Shown: positions 19,240-28,344, counted from the first letter of the stretch. The stretch is DNA of 64,000 nucleotides from Solwaraspora sp. WMMD792 (GCF_029626105.1 NZ_JARUBH010000009.1:1922001-1986000); one strand, 5' to 3'. Notes: generated by a model from the letters alone, not told the origin. Numbers and translations are program-made.

Positions 19240-19617
19240 TCAGAACTGGTAATCGCCGAAGCGCCCCCAGGCGACAAAGGAAGCCATCAGGCAAAGCGCC
19301 GGAGGCAACACGTAATAGGGCCACCGGGCGGCCCGGACCGCAATATTGGCGAAGAGGCCGAGGAACATCATGACGGCGAGGCCGACGCCGGCGACCGGGG
19401 TCAGTACGGTGGCCACACCGGTCAACGGTGGCAGGATCATGGCAAGGGCGCCCGCCACCTCCGGCACTCCGAGCGCGCGAATGCCCCAGTCCGGAAAGAG
19501 GCGGGTGTATTCGTCCTCGGCACGCAGCTTCGGGATCGGGACGACGAACTTTGCCACGCCCGCCATGATGAACACAATCGCCAGAACCAACTGACAGGTC
19601 CACAGCAGTACATTCAT
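19240..19617 (-). CDS. DoxX-like small integral membrane protein
   Basis: 125 residues with four hydrophobic segments: LVLAIVFIMAGVAKFVV near the N-terminus, ALGVPEVAGALAMILPPL, VLTPVAGVGLAVMMFLGLFA, and PPALCLMASFVAW near the end. The N-terminal FIMAGVAKF and central LGVPEVAGALAMI pattern is typical of the DoxX-like superfamily. Function in the family is poorly defined, with redox and quinone links proposed. It appears to be a single gene with its own upstream region. Its codon third positions are less GC-rich than those of the neighbours. Confidence 0.8.
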   Translation of the reverse strand: MNVLLWTCQLVLAIVFIMAGVAKFVVPIPKLRAEDEYTRLFPDWGIRALGVPEVAGALAMILPPLTGVATVLTPVAGVGLAVMMFLGLFANIAVRAARWPYYVLPPALCLMASFVAWGRFGDYQF

Positions 19618-19736
19618 CGCGTTACCGCACCCCGCTCCGAACCCGATTCGAACATCGCATCCGGAGGCTATCGGCGACGCGTCTGTAGCGGGACCCCTAG
19701 CACCCCTTATCCATGCACCACCCCGTAGATCAAGGG

Positions 19737-20543
19737 TCAGCGGCCCTCCCAGCGCGGCTCACGCCGCTCCGCGAACGCGCGGGGCCCCTCCACCGCGTCC
19801 CGGCTGACCATCCGCCGCTGCTCGCTCTCGAACCGGGTGGAGAACGCCTCCGGCAGCGGCATGTCGACGGACCGCAGCACCGCCTCCTTGATCGCCCGAA
19901 CCGCCAGCGGGGCGCTGCGTAGCAGATCGTCCACCCAGCCCGCCACGCACTCGTCCAGTTGCGCGGCCGGCACCACGTCGTTGACCAGCCCCAGTTCCAG
20001 GGCGACCGACGCGGGCATGCGGCGGCCGGTCAGCAGGTAGCCCATCGCCACCTTCAGCGGCGCCTGACGAGCCAGCCGGAACGCTCCACCCGCGCCGGGC
20101 ACCAGCCCCAGCCGGGCCTCGGGCAGCGCGAAGACCGACCGGTCGGACGCGACGACCAGATCGCAGGCGAGCGCCAGCTCGAAGCCGCCGCCCAGCGCAT
20201 AGCCGTCCACCCGCGCGACAACCGGCTTGAGCAGCGAGAACCGCTCGGTGAGCCGTGGCCAGCCCGGGTGCCCGCGACTGCCGAACGTGGTCGGCGGTGC
20301 CCCCTGCTCGTTCAGCCGGGCCCGCTCACGCAGATCCTGCCCGACCGAGAACGCACGGTCGCCGGCACCGGTCAGCACGATCACCCGGACACCGTCGTCG
20401 GCCTCCGCGTCGTCCCAGATCCCGGCCAGCTCGGCGTGCATGTGCGTGTCCAAGGCGTTCAGTACCTCGGGACGATCGAGCGTCACCCATGCGACGTGAT
20501 CGCGTTTCTCGTACCGCACCCGCGGCCTGTCGTCCTCTGCCAT
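19737..20543 (-). CDS. Enoyl-CoA hydratase/isomerase family protein
   Basis: Crotonase-fold enzyme of 268 residues. The oxyanion and active-site signature is [21 protein letters not shown] around residue 105, with the second conserved stretch [18 protein letters not shown] following. The usual tail [13 protein letters not shown] is present. ATG 20543 is chosen because AGGAGGG sits five bases upstream; the frame is open for another 45 codons without support. The family hydrates 2-enoyl-CoA or acts in related CoA reactions. Its substrate cannot be deduced, and it stands alone rather than in the PKS operon. Confidence 0.9.
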   Translation of the reverse strand: MAEDDRPRVRYEKRDHVAWVTLDRPEVLNALDTHMHAELAGIWDDAEADDGVRVIVLTGAGDRAFSVGQDLRERARLNEQGAPPTTFGSRGHPGWPRLTERFSLLKPVVARVDGYALGGGFELALACDLVVASDRSVFALPEARLGLVPGAGGAFRLARQAPLKVAMGYLLTGRRMPASVALELGLVNDVVPAAQLDECVAGWVDDLLRSAPLAVRAIKEAVLRSVDMPLPEAFSTRFESEQRRMVSRDAVEGPRAFAERREPRWEGR

Positions 20544-20888
20544 CCACCCTCCTCGGTCTGCCTGCGCGGAACGGTCGCACATCGGCGCCGGGCCGTCCAC
20601 ACCTGACAGTCCGCTCGGAAGAGCCGGCACGCGGCGGGGCCGCCGAGGGGCCGACCGGCGGTCCACGCCCACCGACACCCTGCTCGGTCCCGAAGTCGAC
20701 CGCCGGCTTCAGGGCTAACCCGGATGGCTGATCCGACTTCAGGTCGGATCCTGGGGCCATGAGCGGGATCGAAGAGAAGCACCAGGAACTGCCGGGTCAG
20801 GGCCGGGGCCGGCCGTGTCGCTGCCAGGTCGCGGTGCCCGGCGGCCGGAGCCTCGTCCACCTTCTGCACTGACGGGAGAGAGACCAGG
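20544..20888. other. Intergenic stretch without a supported gene
   Basis: About 345 bases between divergent genes. It contains the hydratase ribosome-binding site at its left end and a GATCCGAC/GTCGGATC hairpin at 20730-20750. A 37-codon ORF (20760-20873) lacks a ribosome-binding site and a recognisable product, so I do not call it. Confidence 0.6.
20730..20750. terminator. 8-bp perfect hairpin
   Basis: GATCCGAC and GTCGGATC flank a TTCAG loop. It lies between two divergently oriented genes, so it could equally be an operator. No U-tract is present. Confidence 0.35.
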
Positions 20889-20933
20889 GACACCTTCCTC
20901 GGCCAGCCGATCACCGGCGGCGTCAACGCGACC

Positions 20934-21752
20934 ATGGCCCAGGTCCTCACCGAGGTGGAGGACGACCTGTGGCGCACGTGGAAGGCATCGCCGGACGAAG
21001 CGGACTTCCACCCCTGGGCCGGCCTGGTCGAGCCGATCATCGGCACCCGACCCGGCGACGGCCGGCACGCCACCGGAGCCGCCGTCGACCTCAACGTGAC
21101 CACGTGCCCGTACATCGTCACGCGCACCGGTGAGACGTACGGCGGCGAGGCGGCCGCGCACGACCAGCAGGAGATGCGCCGGCGGGTGGTCGAGGTCTAC
21201 GACCGGGCGGTCGCGTCCTTCACGGTCAGCGGCCGGCGGTCCGACACCAGCATCCGGGTCAACGACACGATCGAGTTCACCTACGACCGGTTCCGGAAGC
21301 TCTCCGACGCGCTGGTGTTCTACCTGTCCTGGGCGGTCTCGGCCGTTCACGTGCGGGTGAACCGGCCGCCCATCGCGGAGGCACACGCCCTGCCCGACGG
21401 CCATCCGGCGCTGCGCGCGATCCCCGCATCCGAGCTGGCCCGACCGGCCGAGGCCGCCATCCCGGCGATCGAGTTCCTCTACGCCGACGAGTTCTGGGCC
21501 CAGAACCACCAGGGCTGGCCGTACGGGCCGGAGCAGCAGTACTGGCAGATGCTGCGCGACTACGAGACCGTCCGCACTCCGATGTTGCACGGCAACCCGG
21601 CCCGCTCGGCTGGTCGCCGGCCACGTGACCGGGCCGCGCCTGGCCTGCCGGCGTCTGGACCTGTGGTTGCGACGCTCAGCCGCGCAACAACGGGAGCAGT
21701 TGGTCGCCCTGCCGCCGGATCTCCGGCAGATACGGGGTGTCGGAGAGGATGA
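20934..21752 (+). CDS. M15/VanX-like protein, probably truncated
   Basis: 272-residue ORF. Residues 34-55 contain GRHATGAAVDLNV, which resembles the zinc-ligand stretch (HxxGxAVD) of M15 D-Ala-D-Ala peptidases. The remainder is helical and unfamiliar up to MLRDYETVRTPMLHGNPA. After about residue 225 the sequence becomes Arg/Ala/Gly-rich with no family character, and the second zinc-ligand region expected of M15 enzymes is not seen. In-frame codons just upstream of the ATG read DTFLGQPITGGVNAT, also family-like but with no start codon. I infer a gene damaged at one or both ends. Its 3' end overlaps the monooxygenase remnant on the other strand. Confidence 0.5.
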   Translation: MAQVLTEVEDDLWRTWKASPDEADFHPWAGLVEPIIGTRPGDGRHATGAAVDLNVTTCPYIVTRTGETYGGEAAAHDQQEMRRRVVEVYDRAVASFTVSGRRSDTSIRVNDTIEFTYDRFRKLSDALVFYLSWAVSAVHVRVNRPPIAEAHALPDGHPALRAIPASELARPAEAAIPAIEFLYADEFWAQNHQGWPYGPEQQYWQMLRDYETVRTPMLHGNPARSAGRRPRDRAAPGLPASGPVVATLSRATTGAVGRPAAGSPADTGCRRG

Positions 21753-22735
21753 AATGGGTGATACCCAGAGACTGGTAGCGGCGCAGGGACTTCGCCACGT
21801 CCTCGGCTGAGCCCACCAGCCAGGTGGTGCCGGCACCGCTGCCACCGTAACGGCCGGGCGCGGTGTAGAGATTGTCGTCGAGCACCTCGCCGCGAGTGGC
21901 CAGGTCGAGCAGGCGTCGCTGACCGACGGCGGCGTGCCAGTTCGGATCTCGGGAAATGGCGCCGTTGGCCATCTCCGCGACCCTTGCCTCGGCTGCTGCC
22001 CACGCCTGCTCAGTGGTGTCGCGCACCACCGTGGTGACCCGTAGGCCGAACTCCAGCGGCGGGTGCTCACGCCCCAGGCGCTCGCTGAGTTCCTTGAGCC
22101 GGTCGATCCGCTCGTGCACGTCGTCGAGGGGCTCGCCCCAGAAGAGCTGGACGTCCGCCTCGGCTGCCGCAACCAGCTCGGCGGCGGGGGATGCACCGCC
22201 GAAGTAAAGCCGCGGGTGGGTACGTCCGGGCCGCACGACCGGTCGTCGCAACGGTGGAACCGGTCACCGAGAAGTGGTCACCCGAATAGGTGACGTTCTC
22301 CTCAGTCCACAGTCTTCTCACGATCCGGATGAACTCCCGGGTCCGGGCGTAGCGTTGGGTTTGGTCGCCCTCGTGGTCACCGTAGGCGGCGAGGTTGTCC
22401 CGCCCGGAGACGATGTTGATCAACACGCGGCCACCGGTCAGGTGATCCAGGGTGGCGGTGGCAGCGGCGAAGTTGGCGGGTCGCCAGTAGCCGGGCCGGG
22501 CGGCGATCAGCGGTCGGAACGTCGTCGTCTGGGCAGCGAGCGCGGTGGCGACGGTGAAGGTGTCCGGCCGTCCCCAGCCGGTGCCGAGTAGTGCTCCACC
22601 CCAACCGTGCTGCTCCAGTGCGAGGGCATGGCCGGTGAGTGTTCGCAGGCTGTTGTGGCTGTCGACGACATCGTCACCACGGTGGCCGGGGTGGATCTCA
22701 TTGGGGATGTACCAGAGGATCTCGAGATTGGTCAA
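21676..22735 (-). pseudogene. LLM-class flavin-dependent monooxygenase (SsuD-like), frameshifted
   Basis: Two minus-strand frames together encode one alkanesulfonate-monooxygenase-like protein. The first part (TTG 22735, MTNLEILWYIPNEIHPG..., IAARPGYWRPANFAAATATLDHLTGGRVLINIVSG) runs to HFSVTGST near 22262. The second frame then continues with LRRPVVRPGRTHPRLYFGGASP to the stop at 21676. One extra base near 22240-22262 separates them. Joined length, about 352 residues, matches full-length family members. The family oxidises sulfonates or other organosulfur compounds with FMNH2 from a partner reductase; none is present nearby. It may be a true pseudogene or a sequencing error, since the rest is well preserved. 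Confidence 0.8.
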
Positions 22736-23732
22736 CGGAGGCCCTTATCTGAGTCGTGACCGACGATCGGTCGACGGGCAACGCCGATGCGGCCGGTCTT
22801 CTGCGCGGTCCCGTACCGGGATCGACTGGTGTTGCGCGAGGGTGAACGTCGCCGATTGCTCACCCATGCTGCGGGCACTGTCGAGGAGCCCGCAGCCGCT
22901 GGGGTCATCGGGTGTCCGAGATGGGCCCGCCGTCGGCCCAGCGGTGACTGCCGTCGGCCCATCCGGTCAACCCCGGTGATCGAGATAGCCTATCTATCCC
23001 ATAGGTATTGTAGAAACGTCGCATGGCGGCATGCCAGCGACGGACCTGCGCGTGGTCGTGACGGCGGCCAGTGATTGGCCGAATTTCGCGGTGGCGTAAC
23101 CCGCCGATAGGTGGGCTCGGCCCGCCGCAGCGGCAGTGTCGACGTGGGGGTCCCGGCAGGCCAGCAGCAGGGCCTGGCGGGGGAGGACTCAGCCGCGGCT
23201 TGCTGGTGGAAGAACGCCGCCGTCGACTACTGGAGGGGTGCTCTCCGTGGATCACGACGGCCGGCTGCTGCGGCAGAGGGATGCGTCGGCTGGGCAGCAC
23301 CGAGTATACACGAGCCAGTGCCTGGACCTCTGCGACCAGGCCAACGTGATCGTGGTGCATCCCACTGCGGCGGCCAGGTGGAAAGGCGCCCGTCCGGCCT
23401 GGTCCGACTTGGCCGCCTCCGATCGATGATGCCCTGACGCCATCCCCGCGCGCTGAGGTCATCGACCAGTTTCCTCATGGGCTCCGGGGTCGTCTTGAGC
23501 GATACGGCCTCCGTCGTCGTGCGGGGGAGGCCGAGTCTCGCCGACTACCGCATCGTTGACCACGAATGTCGGTAGCCGCGCAGCTGTTCTGGACCTTCTG
23601 CGCGGGAGGTCTGATGTGGTACTCACCGGAGTTGGACGGTCCTGATCCGCGCGGCAGGTGGTTGCGGCAGTCGGACCGGCGGGGCGCCTGCGGACATGGC
23701 GTCCTACACCGCCATCGGATTCTGCGGGGACT
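22736..23732. other. About 1 kb without a supported gene, upstream of the monooxygenase remnant
   Basis: The only distinctive element is an AT-rich patch at about 22985-23020 with CCTAT and ATAGG half-sites, placed as a promoter for the minus-strand monooxygenase would be. Two similar tgccgtcggccca stretches lie near 22935-22965. Several ORFs of 60-185 codons exist on both strands but show no family features and no ribosome-binding sites. The stretch looks like decayed accessory DNA. Confidence 0.5.
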
Positions 23733-23765
23733 CGGTTCGCCTTCCACGGGCAGATGTCGACCCGT
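23733..23765 (+). pseudogene. Serine recombinase remnant, N-terminal catalytic motif
   Basis: The frame reads RFAFHGQMSTR, matching the start of serine-recombinase catalytic domains (consensus RxxxYxRxSTxxQ-like, with Ser as nucleophile). It ends 17 bases before the left end of the IS element. The continuation of such a protein is found on the far side of the IS, so the gene appears split by the insertion or by rearrangement around it. Confidence 0.5.
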
Positions 23766-23782
23766 GTCGACGACGCGCTGAG

Positions 23783-23822
23783 ACTGGCTCTGGCGCACAT
23801 TTTGGATGCTGTTGGTGATCTT
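23783..23822 (+). repeat. Left terminal inverted repeat of the IS (40 bp)
   Basis: Begins actggctctggcgcacattt and is the exact reverse complement of 25631-25670. It defines one end of the element and ends 12 bases before the transposase stop. Confidence 0.92.
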
Positions 23823-23834
23823 GGAGTTTGATCA

Positions 23835-25564
23835 TCAACTGGCGCGGAAGAGTTCTTGCAGGCGGCTTCGTGGGCGCTGACGCTGGTCGGGTCGGTGTTG
23901 AGCGAGTCGGATGATGTTGGTGCCGTCGGCGGTGAGGACGTGTTGGACGTGGGTCTTTGCGAGCCCCCGGTACCGGCAGTGGCGTAGGCCGTGCGCGCGG
24001 ACAGTCTCGGAGACGGTGGCCTCGCATCCGGCGCGCAGGTCGTAGCGCCGTTTCCACTCGGGGGTTTGCTGTTGCGCACGGGCCTGCGTCTGGATGCGCT
24101 GCAAGGGCTCGGGTAGGAGGAGCAGGTGCCGGCCCTTGCCATCGACGTTGCCGGTGCACTGCTGCCGGACGGTGCAGGCCCGGCAATCCGCCCGGCGAAA
24201 CAGCACCGACAGGCGAGGTTTGCCGTCTGCCACGGTCGGCTTCCATCGCGGACTGACCGTGCCTTTCGGACAGGTCATGGTCTCGGCCCGCCAGTCGATG
24301 TCGAAGTCTTCCTTGGCGAACCCGGGCCGGTCGGCGGCACGCGGATCCTGGCGGACTGGCCCGACGATCGTTATCCCGTAAGCCGTCGACGCCTGGTGCA
24401 CCGTCTCGGGAGTGACGTAGCCACTGTCCAGAAAGTGCTCCGCCGGCGCCATGCGCTGCCCGACCAACGCGGAGTGGATCGCATCGACGACACCGATGTC
24501 CTGCTGCGGAGCCGGAGTCGTCACGACGTGCACGATGATGTTCGGTCGTTCCTCGTCGCAGGTCTCCGTCTGGTGATCCTTGTACCCGACCCACTCGACC
24601 TTGCCCGGCTTGTGGCTGAACCGGGCCTGCGGATCGTGTGGCGACACGATCTCCACGCTCGAGAAACGGCCCGCGGGCCGGCTCCGCCTCGTCATCGGTC
24701 CCCGTGACGACGCGACGCCGCCGCGTCGTGCCCTCCCGGCTCTTACGAGCCCGCGACGCCTTCGCCTCCCGCCACCGCAACTGCCCTGACTCGTCGTACC
24801 AGTACTGCTGAATGCAAACCTGACGCAGCACCTCGACAGCAGCCACCGCCGAGCCGGCCGCCGGGGCGTTCGGACCGTAGACGGCACGCAGCAGGGCGAT
24901 GCCGTCACCGCCGACCTGTTCCACATACTCGCGCAGGGCGACCGCCCCTGTCGGCTGCCGTTCGTGACGCACCGACCGGCCATACCGCTGCGCCCACTCC
25001 GGCGGCATGACACCAGCAAGCCACACCTCGTCCACCTTCGCCAAGGCCTCCAACGCCGCCCGCACCGTCTCGGCGACCAACTCCACCCGACTCAACCGGC
25101 GCACCGCCGCGAGGACATGGGTGGAATCCGTACGCTGCCGGCCCCGCGCCCGCACCAACCCCGCCTCTGCCAACCGATCCACCATCACCGCGAGCAACCG
25201 ATCAGCCCGATCACCCTCGGCCAGCCGGTCCCGGAACTCGCTGAGCACCGAATGATCGAACCCCGGCTCGGTCAACTCCATCCCCAACGCGTACTTCCAG
25301 TCGATACGACACGCCACCGCCCGCGCCGCCTGCCGATCAGTCAGGTTCTCCGCATACTGCAACACCGACACCAACGCCAACCGAGCAGGCGACAACCCCC
25401 CGACGACCATCGACCGGGAACCAGCCAACGAAGTCGTCATCAACGAACAGGTCCTCCAACCGATCCCGCATCACCATCGCCGGAGTGCCCTTCGGATTGG
25501 CAGCCCAGGCCACCCGAGCCGTCTCCGCCGGCACCAACGAAACCGAACCACGCCCCATCGACAT
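23835..25564 (-). pseudogene. IS1182-type transposase with two frameshifts
   Basis: Three minus-strand frames line up as one transposase of about 576 residues. Part 1 starts at ATG 25564 (MSMGRGSVSLVPAETARVA, then RDRLEDLFVDDDFVGWFP). Near the six-C run at 25396-25401 the frame changes to part 2 (LSPARLALVSVLQYAENLTDRQAA, ARGRQRTDSTHVLAA). Near 24675-24690 it changes again to part 3 (EIVSPHDPQARFSHK, GYKDHQTETCD, DSGYVTPETV, RADCRACTVRQQC), ending LQELFRAS at 23835. This DDE-transposase order fits IS1182. One frameshift lies in a G homopolymer, so sequencing error or slippage is possible, but with two breaks it is most simply inactive. Confidence 0.88.
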
Positions 25565-25630
25565 CCCGCTACCCCAACACCAAGAGTCCCTCAACTCTGG
25601 CAGCGACGCGCCCCACCCGGTCACAGGGTC

Positions 25631-25670
25631 AAGATCACCAACAGCATCCAAAATGTGCGCCAGAGCCAGT
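25631..25670 (-). repeat. Right terminal inverted repeat of the IS (40 bp)
   Basis: Exact reverse complement of 23783-23822, ending cgccagagccagt on the plus strand. It lies 67 bases upstream of the transposase ATG and so probably also carries the transposase promoter. Confidence 0.92.
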
Positions 25671-25685
25671 TCCAGTCCGCCGTTG

Positions 25686-26010
25686 ACAACCCGGGAGTTC
25701 CAGGATTGGAGGTCGTCGGCGCGGTGGCAGCGCGACGTCGCCGAGCAGGCGATCGCGGGCTGGGATGTGATCGGGGCCGACTTCTTCGACTCCGGATTCC
25801 CGCCAGATGCCGTGGCCGCGGCGCCCGCAAGCCGCAAGCCGCGAGCCTGCTGGCAGCCTGCCCGACCCCGGCAACGAGCATCACCTGTCACTACTGGCCC
25901 TGCGCGGCGTGGACTCCAAACGGGAGGTCCAGCGCTCCCGGTTTCGGGCGAAGGCGGCCATGTGAGCCCAGGTGATCGAGCAAGGCCGCCTTCTGGAACC
26001 AGGCCACGAC
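25686..26010 (+). pseudogene. Serine recombinase remnant, middle part, frameshifted
   Basis: Directly right of the IS the plus strand reads TTREFQDWRSSARWQRD, then IAGWDVIGADFFDSGFPP, then in another frame KPQAASLLAAC, and then SKREVQRSRFRAKAAM, a stop codon (25963-25965), and AQVIEQGRLL. These blocks occur in this order in actinobacterial large serine recombinases (catalytic core, then the SKRE..R..R linker and REQGR). At least one frameshift and one nonsense codon are present, so it is dead. With the N-terminal motif at 23733 it suggests one recombinase gene broken by the IS. Confidence 0.6.
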
Positions 26011-26216
26011 CCCCGGCGCGCAGCCCGGCTCAACCCGAGGCCGTGGGCCATGCGGCGCGGCCCGCCCAGCTGCCGACAACACCCCGCGCTGCTCATCTGG
26101 CTGGCGGGGAGTCGATGGTGGCGAGGGAGTGGTGCGACGACTCCTTTACTCGGCCGGTTTATGCTTCAGGTGACCTGGACAAACGTGCGTGAGCATGCCG
26201 CTGGGCCACCGGACTA

Positions 26217-26258
26217 CTGGGGGTCAAGGGGTCGTCGGTTCGAATCCGGCCGTCCCGA
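26217..26258 (+). tRNA. 3' fragment of tRNA-Pro(GGG), probable attachment-site scar
   Basis: Reads as the 3' part of a tRNA. It holds the anticodon loop CTGGGGG (anticodon GGG), the 3' anticodon stem TCAAG, variable GGGTC, T-stem GTCGG with loop TTCGAAT and CCGGC, acceptor strand CGTCCCG and discriminator A. The sequence upstream has no D-arm, no 5' anticodon stem and no CGGGACG acceptor partner, so it is not a complete gene. Such tRNA 3' ends are classic att sites of integrative elements; the complete tRNA-Pro should lie elsewhere in the genome. Confidence 0.75.
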
Positions 26259-26420
26259 CAGGGTTTAAGCAGGTCAGGGCCTTGATTCGCTTCGGCGGGT
26301 CGAGGCTTTCCTTCCGACGTCTCACGCTGCCTCACATACGGGTCGCTGTATCTGCCGAAATCCCATCCGGGCAGGCCAGGTGGTGTTCCCGTACTCGTGC
26401 AGTGGTGGCCGTCTCGCCGG

Positions 26421-27194
26421 TCACCGGCCGGGCGTACCGTTGCGCGCCGACAGCGACCGGGCGACGATGTCGAGGACGGCTGGGCGGTGCTCGTTGAGGA
26501 AGAAGTGCCCGCCGGTCATCCTGTGGACGGTGACGCCCGCAGTGGTGTGCCGGCGCCACGCGTCGGCCTCGTCCGGGGTGGTCGTCGGATCGGCGGTGCC
26601 GGTCAGGACCGTCACCGGGGCGGAGATCGTGACGTCCGGGGTGCACCGGTAGGTCTCGATCGCACGGTAGTCGTTGCGGATCGCCGGCAGCAGCAGCGCC
26701 CGCATCTCCGGGTCGGCGAAGACGCGGCTGTTGGAACCGTCGAGTGCCGTCAGTTCGGCGACGAGTCCGTCGTCGTCGAGGGTGTGTACGCGTTCGTCGC
26801 GATGCCGGGACGGAGCGCGGCGTCCGGAGACGAAGAGTCGGCGAGGAGTGAGCCCCAGCCGGTCCTCCAGCCGTCGCACCACCTCGAAGGCGACCGTCGC
26901 GCCCATGCTGTGCCCGAAGAGGGAGACGTCGTCGCCGAGGTCGGGCAGGGCGGCGAGCGCCTCGAAGATCCCGTCTGCGAGGTCGGCGACGGAACCGGCG
27001 CAGGGCTCGTCGTGGCGCTCCATGCGGCCGGGGTACTGCACGGCGAGGACCGCGACGGCGGGGGCCAGGGCCGCCGAGTGCCGGAAGTAGAAGCTGGCGC
27101 TGCCGCCGGCGTGCGGGAGGCAGACCAGGCGCGGCGCGTCCGCCGCCGCCGAGTGGTACCGGCGGATCCAGGCACCTGCGGTGATCGATGTCAT
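26421..27194 (-). CDS. Second type II thioesterase
   Basis: A 257-residue alpha/beta hydrolase of the same family as the thioesterase at 9371. Motifs: LPHAGGSASFYF near residue 26, nucleophile in GHSMG near residue 94, GTADPTTTPDE, and His in GGHFFLNEH. ATG 27194 has no clear ribosome-binding site. It stands alone, separated from the PKS operon by the decayed mobile region and beside the tRNA fragment. It may serve the same cluster, another PKS/NRPS, or be a leftover of a displaced cluster. Confidence 0.92.
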   Translation of the reverse strand: MTSITAGAWIRRYHSAAADAPRLVCLPHAGGSASFYFRHSAALAPAVAVLAVQYPGRMERHDEPCAGSVADLADGIFEALAALPDLGDDVSLFGHSMGATVAFEVVRRLEDRLGLTPRRLFVSGRRAPSRHRDERVHTLDDDGLVAELTALDGSNSRVFADPEMRALLLPAIRNDYRAIETYRCTPDVTISAPVTVLTGTADPTTTPDEADAWRRHTTAGVTVHRMTGGHFFLNEHRPAVLDIVARSLSARNGTPGR

Positions 27195-27237
27195 GGGTGT
27201 CAGGATGCCGTCCGGGCTTCGCGGGCGCCAGTTCCAG

Positions 27238-28290
27238 CTAGCCGAGCCGCTCCGCCAGGATCTCCACGGCCAGGGCGGTGGCCGCGACCACGTCCGCCAC
27301 CTGCGTCATGCTCACCGTGTCGGGGACATCGCCGGCCCGGTGGTAGTGCGGGTTGCGGAAGTTGGCCGTGTCGGTGATCTGGACCGCGGGCAGACCGGCG
27401 TCCCAGAACGGCAGATGGTCGCTGCGCGCGAAGTGCTGGGTGAACGGCACGAACCGGCCGAGCAGCGGCCCCAGCACCGGCAGGTCGGTGGGTGCACGGA
27501 GCAGGACGGTGCCGGTCGGGCCGTTCAGCTGGGTCAGCGCGGCTGCGAACAGGGCCGCCGTCGTCCGACTGGACCGCTGGTAGAGCACCGCGGCGAAGTC
27601 CGCTCGCTGCCCGTTGCGCCGGATCCGGCGAATCTGCCCGGGATAGAGCAGGTCGAGCCCGCGCGGCAAATGTTGGCTGCCCGGCTCGGTGCTGGCGAAT
27701 CCGAGCATCTCGAACACGTAGGCACCGACCACCTTCCGCCTGGCGACCGACATCTGCCGCACCAGGTGACGGGCACCGTGAAAGCCGAGTTCCTCGTGGT
27801 CGACCGCGACGAGTAGCACCGTCCGGCGGAATCGCGCCGCACCCAGCAGCCGGGCCAGCTCCAGCAGCCCGACCACGCCGGTGCCGTTGTCGTCGGCGCC
27901 GCCGGTGCCCGGGACCGTGTCGTGGTGGGCGAGGACCAGGACCGCGTCGGAGAGCTCGCCCTCCTTGACGGCGACGATGTTGACGCCGTCGATGTCGGTG
28001 CCGGTCAGGACATCCTCGTACCGCCCACTCGGCCCCCACTGGGGGACATCTCGTGCGTGGAAGTGGTCGAGCCGCGCGGTCCATCCCGCCGCCGTGAAAC
28101 GGTTCCGCAGGTCGATGTCCAGTGCGGCACAGATATCCGGGGTGAGTGCCCGTACCCGGGGTGCCGGAAGGGCTCTGAGCTCGCGGCCGAGGGCGTCGTC
28201 GGCGATAGCGGCGCGCAGCTTGCGCACGCGTTCGGTCTGCGCGGGACCGAGAACGGGTAGGCGAGGTTCGGCAGCTCCAAAGATGATCAA
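27238..28290 (-). CDS. M28-family zinc metallopeptidase
   Basis: About 350-residue aminopeptidase-like protein. Zinc-site motifs in order: HHDTVPG (His), GGADDNGTG (bridging Asp), DHEELGFHGARH (Glu), FEMLGF region, and NPHYHRAGD near the C-terminus (His). No convincing signal peptide is visible, so it may be cytoplasmic. The start is uncertain: the frame is open to 28536, but an AT-rich promoter-like patch lies at about 28345-28375 and no ATG or GTG falls between. I use the TTG at 28290. It is divergent from the CBM2 protein and ends 44 bases from the start of the neighbouring thioesterase gene. Confidence 0.85.
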   Translation of the reverse strand: MIIFGAAEPRLPVLGPAQTERVRKLRAAIADDALGRELRALPAPRVRALTPDICAALDIDLRNRFTAAGWTARLDHFHARDVPQWGPSGRYEDVLTGTDIDGVNIVAVKEGELSDAVLVLAHHDTVPGTGGADDNGTGVVGLLELARLLGAARFRRTVLLVAVDHEELGFHGARHLVRQMSVARRKVVGAYVFEMLGFASTEPGSQHLPRGLDLLYPGQIRRIRRNGQRADFAAVLYQRSSRTTAALFAAALTQLNGPTGTVLLRAPTDLPVLGPLLGRFVPFTQHFARSDHLPFWDAGLPAVQITDTANFRNPHYHRAGDVPDTVSMTQVADVVAATALAVEILAERLG

Positions 28291-28344
28291 GCCTACATCG
28301 GTTGGCGCCAGTGTATCCAGTTGACAGGGGATGCACCGGGCGTA

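Larger units (their letters stand above)
23783..25670 (-). mobile_element. IS1182-family-like insertion sequence
   Basis: 1,888-bp element bounded by perfect 40-bp inverted repeats and filled by one transposase gene on the minus strand, which is broken by two frameshifts. Flanking bases (tgag left, tcca right) show no obvious target duplication. It sits between the two parts of a serine recombinase remnant on the plus strand. The IS1182 assignment rests on the transposase sequence. Confidence 0.88.

Noticed and set aside
18453-19277. 274-codon minus-strand ORF overlapping the small secreted protein
   Set aside because: Different frame from the signal-peptide protein at 18596-19120, Gly/Arg-rich, no motif.
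20760-20873. 37-codon ORF (MSGIEEKHQELPG...) after the hairpin at 20730
   Set aside because: No ribosome-binding site, no similarity, and no modification genes nearby to support a peptide natural product.
22905-23462. Minus-strand 185-codon ORF and an overlapping ORF starting MRKLVDDLSARGWR
   Set aside because: The short start resembles HicA-type toxins, but the resemblance stops after about 15 residues and no antitoxin is adjacent. Not enough to call a toxin-antitoxin pair.
26185-26258. Complete tRNA gene
   Set aside because: No 5' acceptor strand, D-arm or 5' anticodon stem can be paired upstream; only the 3' part from the anticodon loop is present.
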